Shown here piece by piece: positions 10,126-20,559 of a stretch of 64,000 bases of DNA (its first letter is position 1; every line of letters begins with the position of its first letter). Under the pieces are notes generated by a model. The model worked only from the letters and a program-made list of their open reading frames with translations, was not told where the DNA came from and searched no databases. Source of the stretch: Isoetes taiwanensis. Lineage: Eukaryota; Streptophyta; Lycopodiopsida; Isoetales; Isoetaceae. The position numbers and the translations under genes were made by a program. The DNA is taken from contig JAJEKV010000039.1 in the NCBI GenBank assembly GCA_021234155.1, positions 2,918,001-2,982,000 on the forward strand, in the 5' to 3' direction.

Positions 10126-10484
10126 ATGCTTCCATCATTTTTGGATTGCATGCTTAAATTATATAGTTTTCAAAGACCGGATGGTGCAGGGTTCTTGTTA
10201 TACCTTAACCAGGAAAATCTGGCAGCTTCATTACCTGGTATTCACAAGTCTGATACGTATCAGGTGGAGGAGGAGGTGTGGCTGTCAGTGCTGGTGCATT
10301 TAGCTTCAGGGGGAGCTTTTGCACCTACTGCTGCAGAAGTAACCAAGGAAGAGCCCAAGGTACAGTCTTTTCCTACAAGTGTGCATTGCTCATTTTTATT
10401 GTGTTTTGATTATTTATGCTCATTTTGCAGGAAGAGCCAAAGGAAGACAGTGATGACGATATGGGTTTCAGTTTATTTGACTAA
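10126..10484 (+). pseudogene. Captured C-terminal exons of an acidic ribosomal stalk (P-family) protein
   Basis: Two exons separated by a 71-bp GT-AG intron (10360-10430, CCCAAG/GTACAG to TTTTGCAG/GAA) splice in frame to give ...AAEVTKEEPK then EEPKEDSDDDMGFSLFD-stop. That acidic tail with terminal GFSLFD is the hallmark of eukaryotic P0/P1/P2 stalk proteins of the large ribosomal subunit, where it binds elongation factors. The upstream part (GGAFAPTAAE) fits the hinge; residues before it are not recognisable, so only the tail was acquired. It sits inside the element in both copies (second copy 63121-63479). The retained intron shows that capture was from DNA rather than from spliced mRNA. 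It could be expressed as part of an element transcript, but nothing here shows that. Confidence 0.75.
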
Positions 10485-10499
10485 CCCATCGGTTTAAAA

Positions 10500-11404
10500 G
10501 AACACTGGGTTTGTAGTGTCTTTCGATTTGTTAGACTAATTATAGAACCCATCTGTTTTTAGAGTAATTTGTGCACTGCTTCTGAGCTAAAATGGAATTT
10601 GATTGTGAGATCTACTGGTGCAGGTTTTTTCTTTATGGTTGAGATCTTTTGTGCAAGTTTATTGTTTGCTATTTAACTGCTTGATAACAATACCTTACAT
10701 TTCTACATTATCACAAATTCATTATTTCTACATACATTATTCCTATATGTTTGAGGATTTTTTGGCAGATCTTGGATTACGTTTGAAACTGTTCAGATTT
10801 ATGAAACTGTTTAGATTTATGCCGACTCTTCTAGATTTAGGTTTCAGATCTAGCTTTTAGCATCGATTTTATTGTTTTTGTATCATTCATTGGTTTTTGA
10901 ATTTGTTCAGAAATGGAAATAGGGAATCGAGGAACCTTTTGAGTTTACGAGGTATTTTCTTGCTTTATTTTCTTTTTGCTTCGTCCAGAGCATGAAGATT
11001 TCCTACATTGTTGTGTTATCATATATTTTATATGAGTGTCTTTATTCAAGTTTTTTTCCTTGTTGTACTAAATGAGTAACTTTTATATGTTTGCAGCACT
11101 TCAACTCTGTTGTATAAGCTTAACTGCAGCATCTGAAAATTGACTCAGTTAAATGTGCAGGTCAAACACATCAAGCTTCTATTCTAGATGCCCAGAATTA
11201 TTCCATTTATAGGGAAGCATAAATCCTGTTCTTCATGATATCCTAGAATAACTGGGGTTCAAATCCATGTTCTTGAGTTCTTGGAATTATTGGGGTTCAA
11301 ATCCCCTTTCTCGGTTCTGCACTGATATGAAGAAAAGGCTTGACAATCAGACAGAACCATTGATATTGGCAAGGGTTATTTTAAAAATGAAATCATTGCC
11401 ATTG
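10500..11404. other. Element sequence without a recognisable gene
   Basis: AT-rich sequence that the second copy shares up to the end of the window (63500-64000). It includes TTTATGAAACTGTTTAGATT-type short tandem words near 10790. At 11250-11305 two copies of GGGGTTCAAATCC resemble a tRNA T-arm, but no tRNA or SINE body surrounds them. Confidence 0.5.
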
Positions 11405-11891
11405 ATGTGGACGTTTCGTTTGCGATGTGCAAGCAACGAGATAACAACGTTGGAACGACGTATGAAGGACATTATACCGACGCCTTGTACGTTGCAGACA
11501 CGTTGCCAAATACGTCGTAAACAACGTCTATGCTGCGACGTGTAAGCAACGAGATAAGAACGTTACGACGAACGTGTGGAGGACGTTACACCGACGTCCT
11601 GGACGTTGCAAACATGTTGCATGCACGTCGAAAACAACGTTTCATGGGTGACGTAAAGATAACGAGATTAGAACGTCGTAGCGACGTATTAACAACGTTA
11701 CAGCGACGTCGAGGACATCGCAAAACCACGTTTCACCTGCGACGTGACGTCGCCCTGCGACGAATCCTAGGCGACGTCATTTGCAACGTCCGTGCAACAT
11801 TTGCAAGACGTCTTCATGCGACGTCTGATGTCTCTAATACTTCGATGTGACGTCACTAACGACGTCGCTAATAGCCCGTTCTGTAGTAGTG
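11405..11891. repeat. CACTA subterminal repeat block and right terminal inverted repeat
   Basis: The block is packed with short words on ACGTC/GACGT and AACGTT, in both orientations and irregularly spaced, for example ACAACGTT, GACGTCC and ACGTCGTAA. It has the appearance of the subterminal binding-site clusters known in CACTA elements. It ends in CCCGTTCTGTAGTAGTG at 11891, the inverse of CACTACTACAGAACGGG. The host hAT sequence resumes immediately. Confidence 0.8.
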
Positions 11892-13183
11892 AAGAACATC
11901 TGCTAGCATATGAAAGAAAAATTGCACGCCATAGTGTGTAAAGTAACCATACATTTCCTCATCTAGTCTCCAAACTTCCAAAATTGGACCCATGAGCCTC
12001 ACAACTCTTTTCATGACATCTCCTCTAGACAACCAACGCACTTCATGCATTTGAAGCAAATTCAATTTCTTCTTTTGAAAACACCTGACAATATCTTGAA
12101 GGAAAGAATGCCTTTTAGATGATCTTCCCACCCAACTTGTGGCCTTTTTAGCCAACTTATCTAGTGTCTTAAATTCTGGAATAGATTCATATGCATCAGC
12201 CATGGCTAAAGCCTCTCTATGTGCTATACAATGAACACTCAAAAGATGTGGTATTTCCATCTTAAATCTCGTTGCTACTCCAGTTTGTGAGCCAACCATA
12301 GCACTTTCCCCATCGGATCCAAAACCAACCATCTTTTGCAAATCAAAACCTAGTCCTTCCAAAAAGACATTTCAATGCAACATACATATTATTTGCACCT
12401 CCACTACTCACATTCAACAACTTCAAAAATTTAGTAGCGGGCAATCCCTTACCTCCATCTTTCAAGAATGTGAAGTACCGATATAAGGTGTTGATCCAAA
12501 GAAATATCCATGCTTTTATCAATGAGAATAGAATAATATGGACTTCTAAGCACATCCTGCCGAAGAGCTTCAAAGTAAATAGAGTAGAAAGCATCCAAGA
12601 ACTCGCGACCAGAATTGGGATTTGTATAGGAGGAGTAATCATCACTAATAGGCATACACAGGTTTCCAAGAAGCGATGATGGGCACATAATGTTGAGTAG
12701 AAATTCATGGACAAATCATTCTTAGTTGTAAAATACATAATTCTCATCACGCACTTCACCCTTTCTGCCTCTGCATCCAACATACGATTGATATGCACTT
12801 CTAGTGGAACAACTTTCTTCCTCTCCTTACTTACGACAACTCTATGATCTTGTGACATTGCATGCACATCCAATGCTTTAACTGAATGTTAGTGCTTCCT
12901 TGTTTAGAAAACGCATTAACTTGCAATGCTTGATGCATAGAGAGCAATACATCCTTTGACGACCATCATCAAGAATCTTTCTAAAAACCCATGGATGCTT
13001 AATAAGCCATTCATCTCTAAATTCTCTCTCAGTTGTGACCTTCCTTTTTTTATTCTCTGCTCCAGAATTATTGCCTTCCTCTCCCTCTATTGGAGTATTC
13101 AAATTTGGCACCACGGCCTTTTTAAAAACTGAAATTAGAGAAGCTTGCCTCTTGTCCTTCTTTGGGCGTCCCATCTTCTTCAT
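11892..13183 (-). pseudogene. hAT-family transposase, copy A (C-terminus missing, frameshifted)
   Basis: The start is the ATG at 13183 (MKKMGRPKKDKRQASL), followed by a basic segment and a TTF/BED-like zinc-finger region (WLIKHPWVFRKILDDGRQRM, then CSLCIKHCK). Next come PYYSILIDKSMDIS with the first catalytic Asp, and GFGSDGESAMVGSQTGVATR with the second, then VHCIAHREALAMADAY. This is the core of the DUF4371/ZMYM-type hAT transposases. At least three frameshifts separate the blocks, and the CACTA insertion removes the C-terminal dimerisation region. It is a cut-and-paste transposase relic with no plausible activity. Confidence 0.85.
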
Positions 13184-14236
13184 CTCTCCTTCCAAAATTG
13201 TGAGATTAAATGCCTTTCTAGTTCCTTATCCTGTAAGGTAATTTGATAGGAAAAAAGATTCAAATTTGAAAAGAAGAATAGCAATACAATAAAATACAAT
13301 ACTAAGTAAACAATCAAATTCAAAAAAAATATATCCTGACTACTGTTACAGTTAAATAGGCTTAAAAGAATTGTTGATATCAGATTCAATTGGATTACTG
13401 GAGCTATTCTGCAGTTGCCCAATGCATTTCCAGCAAGCCTTAGAGATTTTAGCATTATGCCATGGCAGGAATATGGCATGACTGGCATCCATGGGCATAT
13501 CGACATATATGGGCTTTTTCGGATAGTTAATTAGTCTTTTCTATCTACGCAATTAAACAAATGATCCGGAGTAGAAATTCCGATTCATTAAACTTTGCTT
13601 CTATTGTAATTTTACAACAGATCATATCATTTCATTGGGTGGCAATGCACCGGTACAACTACAATACATGCGGGGAACTACTACAAACATCAGGCGATCT
13701 ACAATAAGCGTGTTTAAAATTGGCAATTTCTAGATAAGCAACCATCATTTCAGGTGATAACAAATGGAAGAATGAGCTTACGGAAATGATGCGGGCAGAA
13801 GTTGCTCTTCTTCCTCGGTGCACGGGGCATTCAAATTGCTACGATTTTGCCTGGGCATCCGCTTTCTACCATTCTGTATGGAATAAGAGATTTTTAGCAC
13901 AACCCATTGATCCATCTCAATCTCATGCTTTGAGCTGCAAAAAATTCTTACCTTTGAACTTGGATTGGTCACAATCTTGAAAATCGAAGGCTGTTGGAGC
14001 AGGAAAATACATAGTCGGCCAACATCATCTCATAATCGGCCAGATCAGAGAAAGAAAAGGGCTTCTTCATGCTCAATTTCGTAACAATACTTCAATTCAA
14101 GAATCGGATTCAGTTCAGTCTCAGAATTTTAGAAGAGGGAATTTTGGTTGGCAATATTAATTGCCTACCATTCCATGATTTACGTTAAGCCATAATATAA
14201 TAATGATCCCTGATTTCATTCCATTCATATTCATAT
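11892..14236 (-). mobile_element. hAT element copy A, cut by the CACTA element and abutted by hAT copy B
   Basis: The sequence 11892-14236 matches 15408-17790 of hAT copy B almost base for base, including non-coding sequence beyond the transposase start (13200-14236). Its left part is removed by the CACTA insertion at 11891. Its right part stops at 14236, exactly where copy B's terminal CAGGGTTGGAAATTG begins. I see no continuation of copy A after copy B ends at 18117, so its right end is probably deleted. Confidence 0.75.
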
Positions 14237-17200
14237 CAGGGTTGGAAATTGATGGGCTGCCCTGACTTTTTTTTGAAGGTCACTTTAAAAAGTGGACTTT
14301 CAATTGCAAGGCATAATATAAATTAGACTTTCATGTGCATTGTTAGTGTAAAAGTAACAATCGCAGGACTTAATTTTTCTCCTTAAAATACTTAAACATA
14401 AAAAGCACTTTCGCAATATTTAACGCATAAACATTGTATTAACATCGTTAAATTCCAGCAAATCATTTAATTCATAAGAATTTAAAACATAAGAGTTAAG
14501 TTAAATATATAAAAGTCATATGATTATAGTCGATTTTCAGAAATAAGTACAACATTAATGCTCATTTCAATCAAGCATTCTTGATTCTTCTTCTCACGCC
14601 AAAGATTAAAAGCGCCATCAACATCAAGCTTCTCTTCTTACGGTCCGTCAATGATAAAAACATGAGCTCATCTAGCATCTTCAAGTCAAGGCGAGGCGAT
14701 CATCATCTTTTATGTAGTTTTGCTTTGAAAACCTCTTTCACAAATGGTCGTACTACTAGGAAGCACTAGTATAATTTGCCACAACTTGGCCAATTGTGGG
14801 TGAGCTACAAACCACATATCTTCATCACAACATCGTTCCCAAGAATCAATCATTTTCTATTTTGACACACCTTCTCCATTTTGACAATAAAATTTACTAG
14901 CTCTCCTTTGCAACTATATTGCATCAACCAAAGGGATTTAGACCACTACCAAATTTGTTGACCAAGCGATGTAACCATTGGGATGCCTTAGCATGAAGAG
15001 AATTTACATCACGAGGATAATCCCTTGGGCTAAAAACTTTGCACAATAAAAATATCGATATCATCAAACCTTTTCTTCAATGGGTCAATCATAAGCGTTA
15101 TGTATCTCTTCCCCAATGCAATGCAAGCTTCCTTAGAATTCAGCGTACAATGTGTGTCCTTTTTATGCATGAGACCAAAATGTAAAGCATGAACATGTAT
15201 CATACCTTGATTATCCGTAAATTGAACACATCCATGCTCCTTCGTAGCTTGCAAGAATGATGTTATATGTGGTGCACCTTGTCCAAATTCTCCCACCAAA
15301 TATTGCATTTGGAAAGTATCTACAACTGTACTTATCACGTTTCCAATTGAGGTAATGTCAAGCGTGATCAAACTGAAATTTCTTGCTTATCTCATTCATT
15401 GAAGGAAGAACATCTTTAGCATATGAAAGAAAAATTACGCCATAGTGTGTAAAGTAACCATACATTTCCTTCTCATCTAGTCTCCAAACTTCCAAAATTG
15501 GACCCATGAGCCTCACAACTCTTTTCATGACATCTTCTCTAGACAACCAACGCACTTCATGCATTTGAAGCAAATTCAATTTCTTCTTTTGAAAACACCT
15601 GACAATATCTTGAAGGAAAGAATGCCTTTTAGATGATCTTCCCACCCAACTTGTGGCCTTTTTAGCCAACTTATCTAGTGTCTTAAATTCTGGAATAGAT
15701 TCATATGCATCAGCCATGGCTAAAGCCTCTCTATGTGCTATACAATGAACACTCAAAAGATGTGGTATTTCCATCTTAAATCTCGTTGCTACTCTAGTTT
15801 GTGAGCCAACCATAGCACTTTCCCCATCGGATCCAAAACCAACCATCTTTTGCAAATCAAAACCTAGTCCTTCCAAAAGACATTTCAATGCAACATACAT
15901 ATTATTTGCACCTACACTACTCACATTCAACAACTTCAAAAATTTAGTAGCAGGCGATCCCTTACCTCCATCTTTCAAGAATGTGAAGTACCGCGATAAG
16001 GTGTTGATCCAAAAGAAATATCCGTGCTTTTATCAATGAGAATAGAATAATATGGACTTCTAAGCACATCCTGCCGAAGAGCTTCAAAGTAAATAGAGTA
16101 GAAAGCATCCAAGAACTTCGCGACCAGTTTGGGATTTGTATAGGAGGAGTAATCATCACTAATAGGCATACACAGGTTTCAAGAAGCGATGATGGGCACA
16201 TAATGTTGAGTAGAAATTCATGGACAAGTCATTCTTAGCTGTAAAATACATAATTCTCATCACGCACTTCACCCTTTCTGCCTCTGCATCCAACATACGA
16301 TTGATATGCACTTCTAGTGGAACAACTTTCTTCCTCTCCTTACTTACGGCAACTCTATGATCTTGTTACATTGCATGCACATCCAATGCTTTAACTGCAT
16401 GTTAGTGCTTCCTTGTTTAGAAAACGCATTAACTTGCAATGCTTGATGCATAGAGAGCAATACATCCTTTGACGACCATCATCAAGAATCTTTCTAAAAA
16501 CCCATGGATGCTTAATAACCCATTCATCTCTAAATTCTCTCTCACTTGTAACCTTCCTTTTTTTATTCTCTGCTCCAGAACTATTCCCTTCCTCTTCCTC
16601 TATCTCCCTTTTTAAAAACTGAAATTAGAGAAGCTTGCCTCTTGTCCTTCTTTGGGCGTCCCATCTTCTTCATCTCTCCTTCCAAAATTGTGAGATTAAA
16701 TGCCTTTCTAGTTCCTTTTCCTGTAAGGTAATTTGATAGGAAAAAAGATTCAGATTTGAAAAGAAGAATGCAATACAATCAAATACAATACTAACTAAAC
16801 AATCAAATTCAAAAAAATATATATCCTGACTACTGTTACAGTTAAATAGGCTTAAAAAAATTGTTGATGGCAGATTCAATTGGATCAGTAGAGCTATTCT
16901 GCAGTTGCCCATGCATTTCCAACAAGCCTTAGAGATTTTAGCATTATGCCATGGCAGGAATATGGCATGATTGGCATCCATGGGCAAATCGGCATATATG
17001 GGCTTTTTCGGATAGTGAACAGTCTTTTCTATCTCCGCAATTAAACAAATGATCCAGCCGTAGAAATTGCGATTCATTAAACTTTGCTTCTCTTGTAATT
17101 TTACCTTGATCATATCATTTCATTAGCTGGCTGGCAATGCACGGTACAACTACAATACATGCAGGGAACTACTACAAACATCGGGGCAATCTACAATAGC

Positions 17201-18117
17201 GTGTTTAAAATTGGCCTCTTTGGAACACTCGAAGCACACCAGAGAAAAGTTCTCTTCGTTAAAACATTCTATGGAATTCATCCTCCAGTAGATTCCTAAG
17301 TTCAGAAGTCTGTTTCTTCTCGGGATTCAATTTCTAAATAAGCAACCCATCCGTTTCAGCTGATAACAAATGGAAGAATGAGCTTATAGAATGATGCCGG
17401 AGCCCGAAGTTGCTCTTCCTGCCTCAGTGCCTGGGCATTCAAATTGCTACGATTTTGCCTGGGCATCTGCTTTCTACCATTATGTATGGAATAAGAGATT
17501 TTAGCACAACTCATTAATCCATCTCAATCTCATGCTTTGAGCTGCAAAAAAATCTTACCTTTGAACTTGGGTTGGTCACGAACTTGGAAAACGAAGGCTG
17601 TTGGAGCAGGTAAATACATAATTGGCCAGCATCATCTCATAATCGGCCAGATCAAAGAAAAAAAAGGGCTTCTTCATGCCCTTTGGTTGGCAATATTAAT
17701 TGCTTACCATTCTATGATTTAAGTTAAGCCATAATATAATAATGATCCCTGATTTCATTCCATTCATGATTCATTCATATTCATATTAACGTAATGCCAA
17801 TTATGCCAAGCCAATGCCAAAAATATAAAATTCTTTTATTCTCTGATTTTTTTATTTCTGTCCTTTATTTTTATATATTATGTATGGGAATTGCAAAAAT
17901 ATATATTTTAATAATAAAATTTAAAATAGGGGTAAGTATAAGTGCATGGCTATGCTAAAAGTAGACTTTTTGCTGCATGTCAATTTTTTTTTTGACTTTC
18001 ATTTTGCAAGGCTACATAAAATGTAGACTTATTTTTGAAGGTCTATTTTTTTCTAGACTTTATTTTGCATCGTAAAAAGGGTCTTGCAGGGCCTGCAGCC
18101 TTCAATTTCCAACCCTG
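14237..18117 (-). mobile_element. hAT element copy B with both terminal inverted repeats
   Basis: The left end begins CAGGGTTGGAAATTGATGGG at 14237. The right end, read on the minus strand from 18117, begins CAGGGTTGGAAATTGAAGGC. The subterminal regions also mirror each other loosely (TTGAAGGTC and GACTTT words). The flanks do not show a clean 8-bp target duplication: ATTCATAT lies on the left and CCCACATG on the right, so one side may have been lost. The transposase gene lies inside on the minus strand. Confidence 0.8.
14560..16673 (-). pseudogene. hAT-family transposase, copy B (near full length, frameshifted)
   Basis: It starts at ATG 16673 with the same MKKMGRPKKDKRQASL N-terminus as copy A. 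A small deletion removes part of the basic linker near 16600. The catalytic blocks are PYYSILIDKSTDIS (about 16055), GFGSDGESAMVG (about 15830) and CIAHREALA (about 15740). Downstream, LVGEFGQGAPHITSFL belongs to the insertion domain. At about 14700-14590 the block HVFIIDGP...GAFNLWREKK resembles the C-terminal hAT dimerisation end. Several frameshifts make it non-functional. Near identity with copy A implies recent amplification. Confidence 0.8.
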
Positions 18118-18474
18118 CCCACATGTATTAGATCATTGGAAACCTCCTCAAAGAGGGGAACTAGCCACTAGATCTTTCTTATCAATTGAGCACAAGTGAT
18201 TGCTGAAAAGCTTGTTTCTTACATGAATTTTAGTCTATTCTAGATAAAACAGCTCTTTTAGCACAGTTATTGCTAGCATTGGCAACGTCAATTGAGCCCA
18301 GATTAAACATCTTCTTTTCTATTGATGTAGGTGATCAGAATTACAAAAGACTCTTTTAAACTCTTTGCGTTTGTTCTATCATGTTTGAAGTACAAAAGAC
18401 ACCTTAAAATTGTTCTAGTCTTATCGAACCTGAGTTTATTCACAGGCTGCATATGCCCGCATTTGCATTTTACT
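18118..18474. other. Sequence right of hAT-B without recognisable features
   Basis: AT-rich sequence with short frames only. I see no motif, repeat or gene. Confidence 0.4.
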
Positions 18475-18640
18475 TCAGAAATACAATACAAGCACTTCCA
18501 AATGCAATTCAAAAAACCATACAAGCACTTCTAAATGCAGTTCAGAATAACAATACAAACACTTGTAAATGCAATTCAAAAAACAACACAAGCACTTCAA
18601 AATGCAATTCAAGGAAAATTTACAAGCACTTTCAAGTGCT
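18475..18640. repeat. Short tandem repeat, unit about 35 bp
   Basis: Four to five diverged units of the form AAATGCAATTCAAAAAACAA followed by CACAAGCACTTC lie head to tail. Unit lengths vary by a few bases. The repeat is probably ordinary minisatellite expansion. Confidence 0.8.
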
Positions 18641-18671
18641 TTTTTTATAGGATTTGTTAACAAACAAATTT

Positions 18672-19226
18672 GGGTGGGTTCATATTGGGGTTAAATTTAG
18701 CTAAGTTAAAAAAAAAGTTTAGGTTAATTGGGTTCACACCATTCCCGTTAAAAATTTTCGTTAGACCCTTGGCAGTAAGGGGGGCTAATTTTTAACGGAT
18801 TTAGTTCCGTTAAAGTTGTGGTTCACACATGATTCCATTATGTTAAAATTCAACAATTAAAAAAGAAAAAATTTAGCAGTTGTAGTGCAAATGTTAACCC
18901 CTCCCTGAGAGGGCACTTAAGACGGTTATTTTTTTTTTTTTGCTCACCCACTAATATAACAATTTATGTGTGAATTCAATTTTAACAAAATCCATTACGT
19001 TAGCCACTAATATAATTATTGTTATGAACATCTTTTTAACTGAATTCGTTATGTTAGTAAATTAACTTAATTGTCTGTATATGTGAATGTATTTTTTTAT
19101 CAAATTCGTTATGTAAAAAATTTAACATAACGATTGGTGTGAACTGCAAAATAATTTAGTCATGACGGGTGAAGTTGTTAAAAGTTAGATTTTAACATAA
19201 TATAACGGTAAGTATGAACCTACTCT
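18672..19226. mobile_element. Candidate MITE with imperfect terminal inverted repeats
   Basis: The left end GGGTGGGTTCATATTGGGGT and the right end read in reverse (GAGTAGGTTCATACTTACCG) share GGTTCATA and neighbouring bases. The interior is AT-rich with repeated TTAACATAACG and CCGTTAAA words and no coding capacity. No convincing target duplication is visible, so this is tentative. Confidence 0.3.
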
Positions 19227-20559
19227 AAGAGGGAGATAGACAAAGCCTTCTCATAACAACAATTCTACCTCTCATAACCACATGATTCTGCTTAAAGTTC
19301 AGCAGCATACCTATTCATTTCCCATAGTCCAAAATTTTTTTAAACAATTATGGAACTCATTTTTCCCTATTAATCCCCATTTTGTAACGCTCACACTATC
19401 TCCCCCCGATTGGGGTTATTAAAAAAAAAAAATATGGAAACCCGTCCAAATTTTCCTGAAATCCGGAAGGGTTTCCTCATTGAAGAACAGAAGGGTTTCC
19501 ACAATAATATAATTTTTTTGGGTTTCCAAGATATCCACCTGTAATTTCTTATTGAAGAGCTTTTTCCAGAAAAGGATTTTTTTTTTTTTTTTTTTTTTTG
19601 TTCTTAGCTCTTCCTCCGACGATCTTCTTTTCATTTGGTGATTGAGGAAGGCCTACAATTGATCCAGGAAACGTTTTATAGAAGCAAACAGGTACAGAGA
19701 AACTCTTTCGGAGTTCGGCTTCAATTTCGCTTCATTTTCTTTAGCTTTTTAACTGTTTGAAAGCTCCATGATTTTTATGCAGAAGCAAAAACTCTTGCAG
19801 AATCTGAGGAGAGGTTTGCCTATTCTTTTATATCCACTTTTAATATATTTGCTGGATTAGTTTGCATGATTTCTCTGTTATAGCTCATCCATGACTTTTC
19901 AAATGAATTTTGCGGTGTCTCTAATTATTGCATTGCGCCTTCGATATTCTCATTTCAAGTCTCAAAAGGCTGCTACACATTGCATAAACCAGGTATTTTC
20001 TTTATGTGCCACGTTTCAGTTCCTTAGTCATTGTATATAGTTTAGGCATGTTAGTTTTTAGATAAAATAGGATAGGGTTTCAAGAAACCATGCCTAATCT
20101 CTTACTGTGTTTGTCTCTTGATCTGGTTTGAACTCTTGGAAATGCTAAACCCTGAAATTTGAGTGTTCTAGTTATTTCCTAATTTCTTTGTTTCGTGGGA
20201 AGTTTTGATTGTTATAATTCTATTGACTAAATTCTCATCTTTAGCAGGATTTGCAATAACATAATGGTCATGACTAGGCACAACAGGGTTTTAATGCAAG
20301 AACTTGTTGGAATTATTAAGATAATGTAGAGCCAAAGCGCAAAAGACTGAAGTCTGAAAATGATACCTCTAAGTTGAACTCGCCTACAAATCCTACTCAA
20401 ATGCGGGTGAAAGCATGCTACAGTGTACCACTTTTGGAACCCTCAAAAGTACCTACACTGGGTACTTTTAAAACTGGTACTTTTTGTTTTTTCTTCCCAT
20501 TAAAATCTATCCAAAGGTTCTGAATTGAAGATCAATTTAAGAAAAGAACTGCACTAAAG
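19227..20559. other. Intergenic repeats: GGAAGGGTTTCC words, poly(T), a dispersed motif
   Basis: At 19425-19560 the words GGAAGGGTTTCC and GGGTTTCC recur, also found at 36290-36570. A T-run lies at 19578-19599. At 20405-20490 the sequence GGGTGAAAGCATGCTA and GTGTACCA recurs at 38340-38430, together with ACTGGGTACT. No gene is recognised. Confidence 0.5.

Larger units (their letters stand above)
1..11891. mobile_element. Large CACTA-ended transposon carrying a transposase-like gene and a ParB/methyltransferase gene (copy 1, left end outside window)
   Basis: The right end is seen directly. Read on the minus strand from 11891 it begins CACTACTACAGAACGGG, the classic CACTA (En/Spm) terminus, and the flank from 11892 (AAGAACATC) continues a hAT transposase gene. 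The uninterrupted hAT copy reads GGAAGAACATC at the matching place (15405-15415), so the insertion point and an expected 3-bp AAG target duplication are visible. The hAT sequence that should lie left of the element is nowhere in 1-11400, so the left end is probably outside the window and the element is at least 11.9 kb. Inside are two divergent genes, four palindrome arrays, a captured ribosomal stalk-protein tail and a subterminal ACGTC-rich block. A second copy starts at 53805. It remains possible that the terminus belongs to a different CACTA nested here. Confidence 0.7.

Noticed and set aside
11250-11305. Two GGGGTTCAAATCC words like a tRNA T-arm or SINE B box
   Set aside because: No acceptor stem, anticodon arm or A box around them, and the spacing is wrong for a tRNA.
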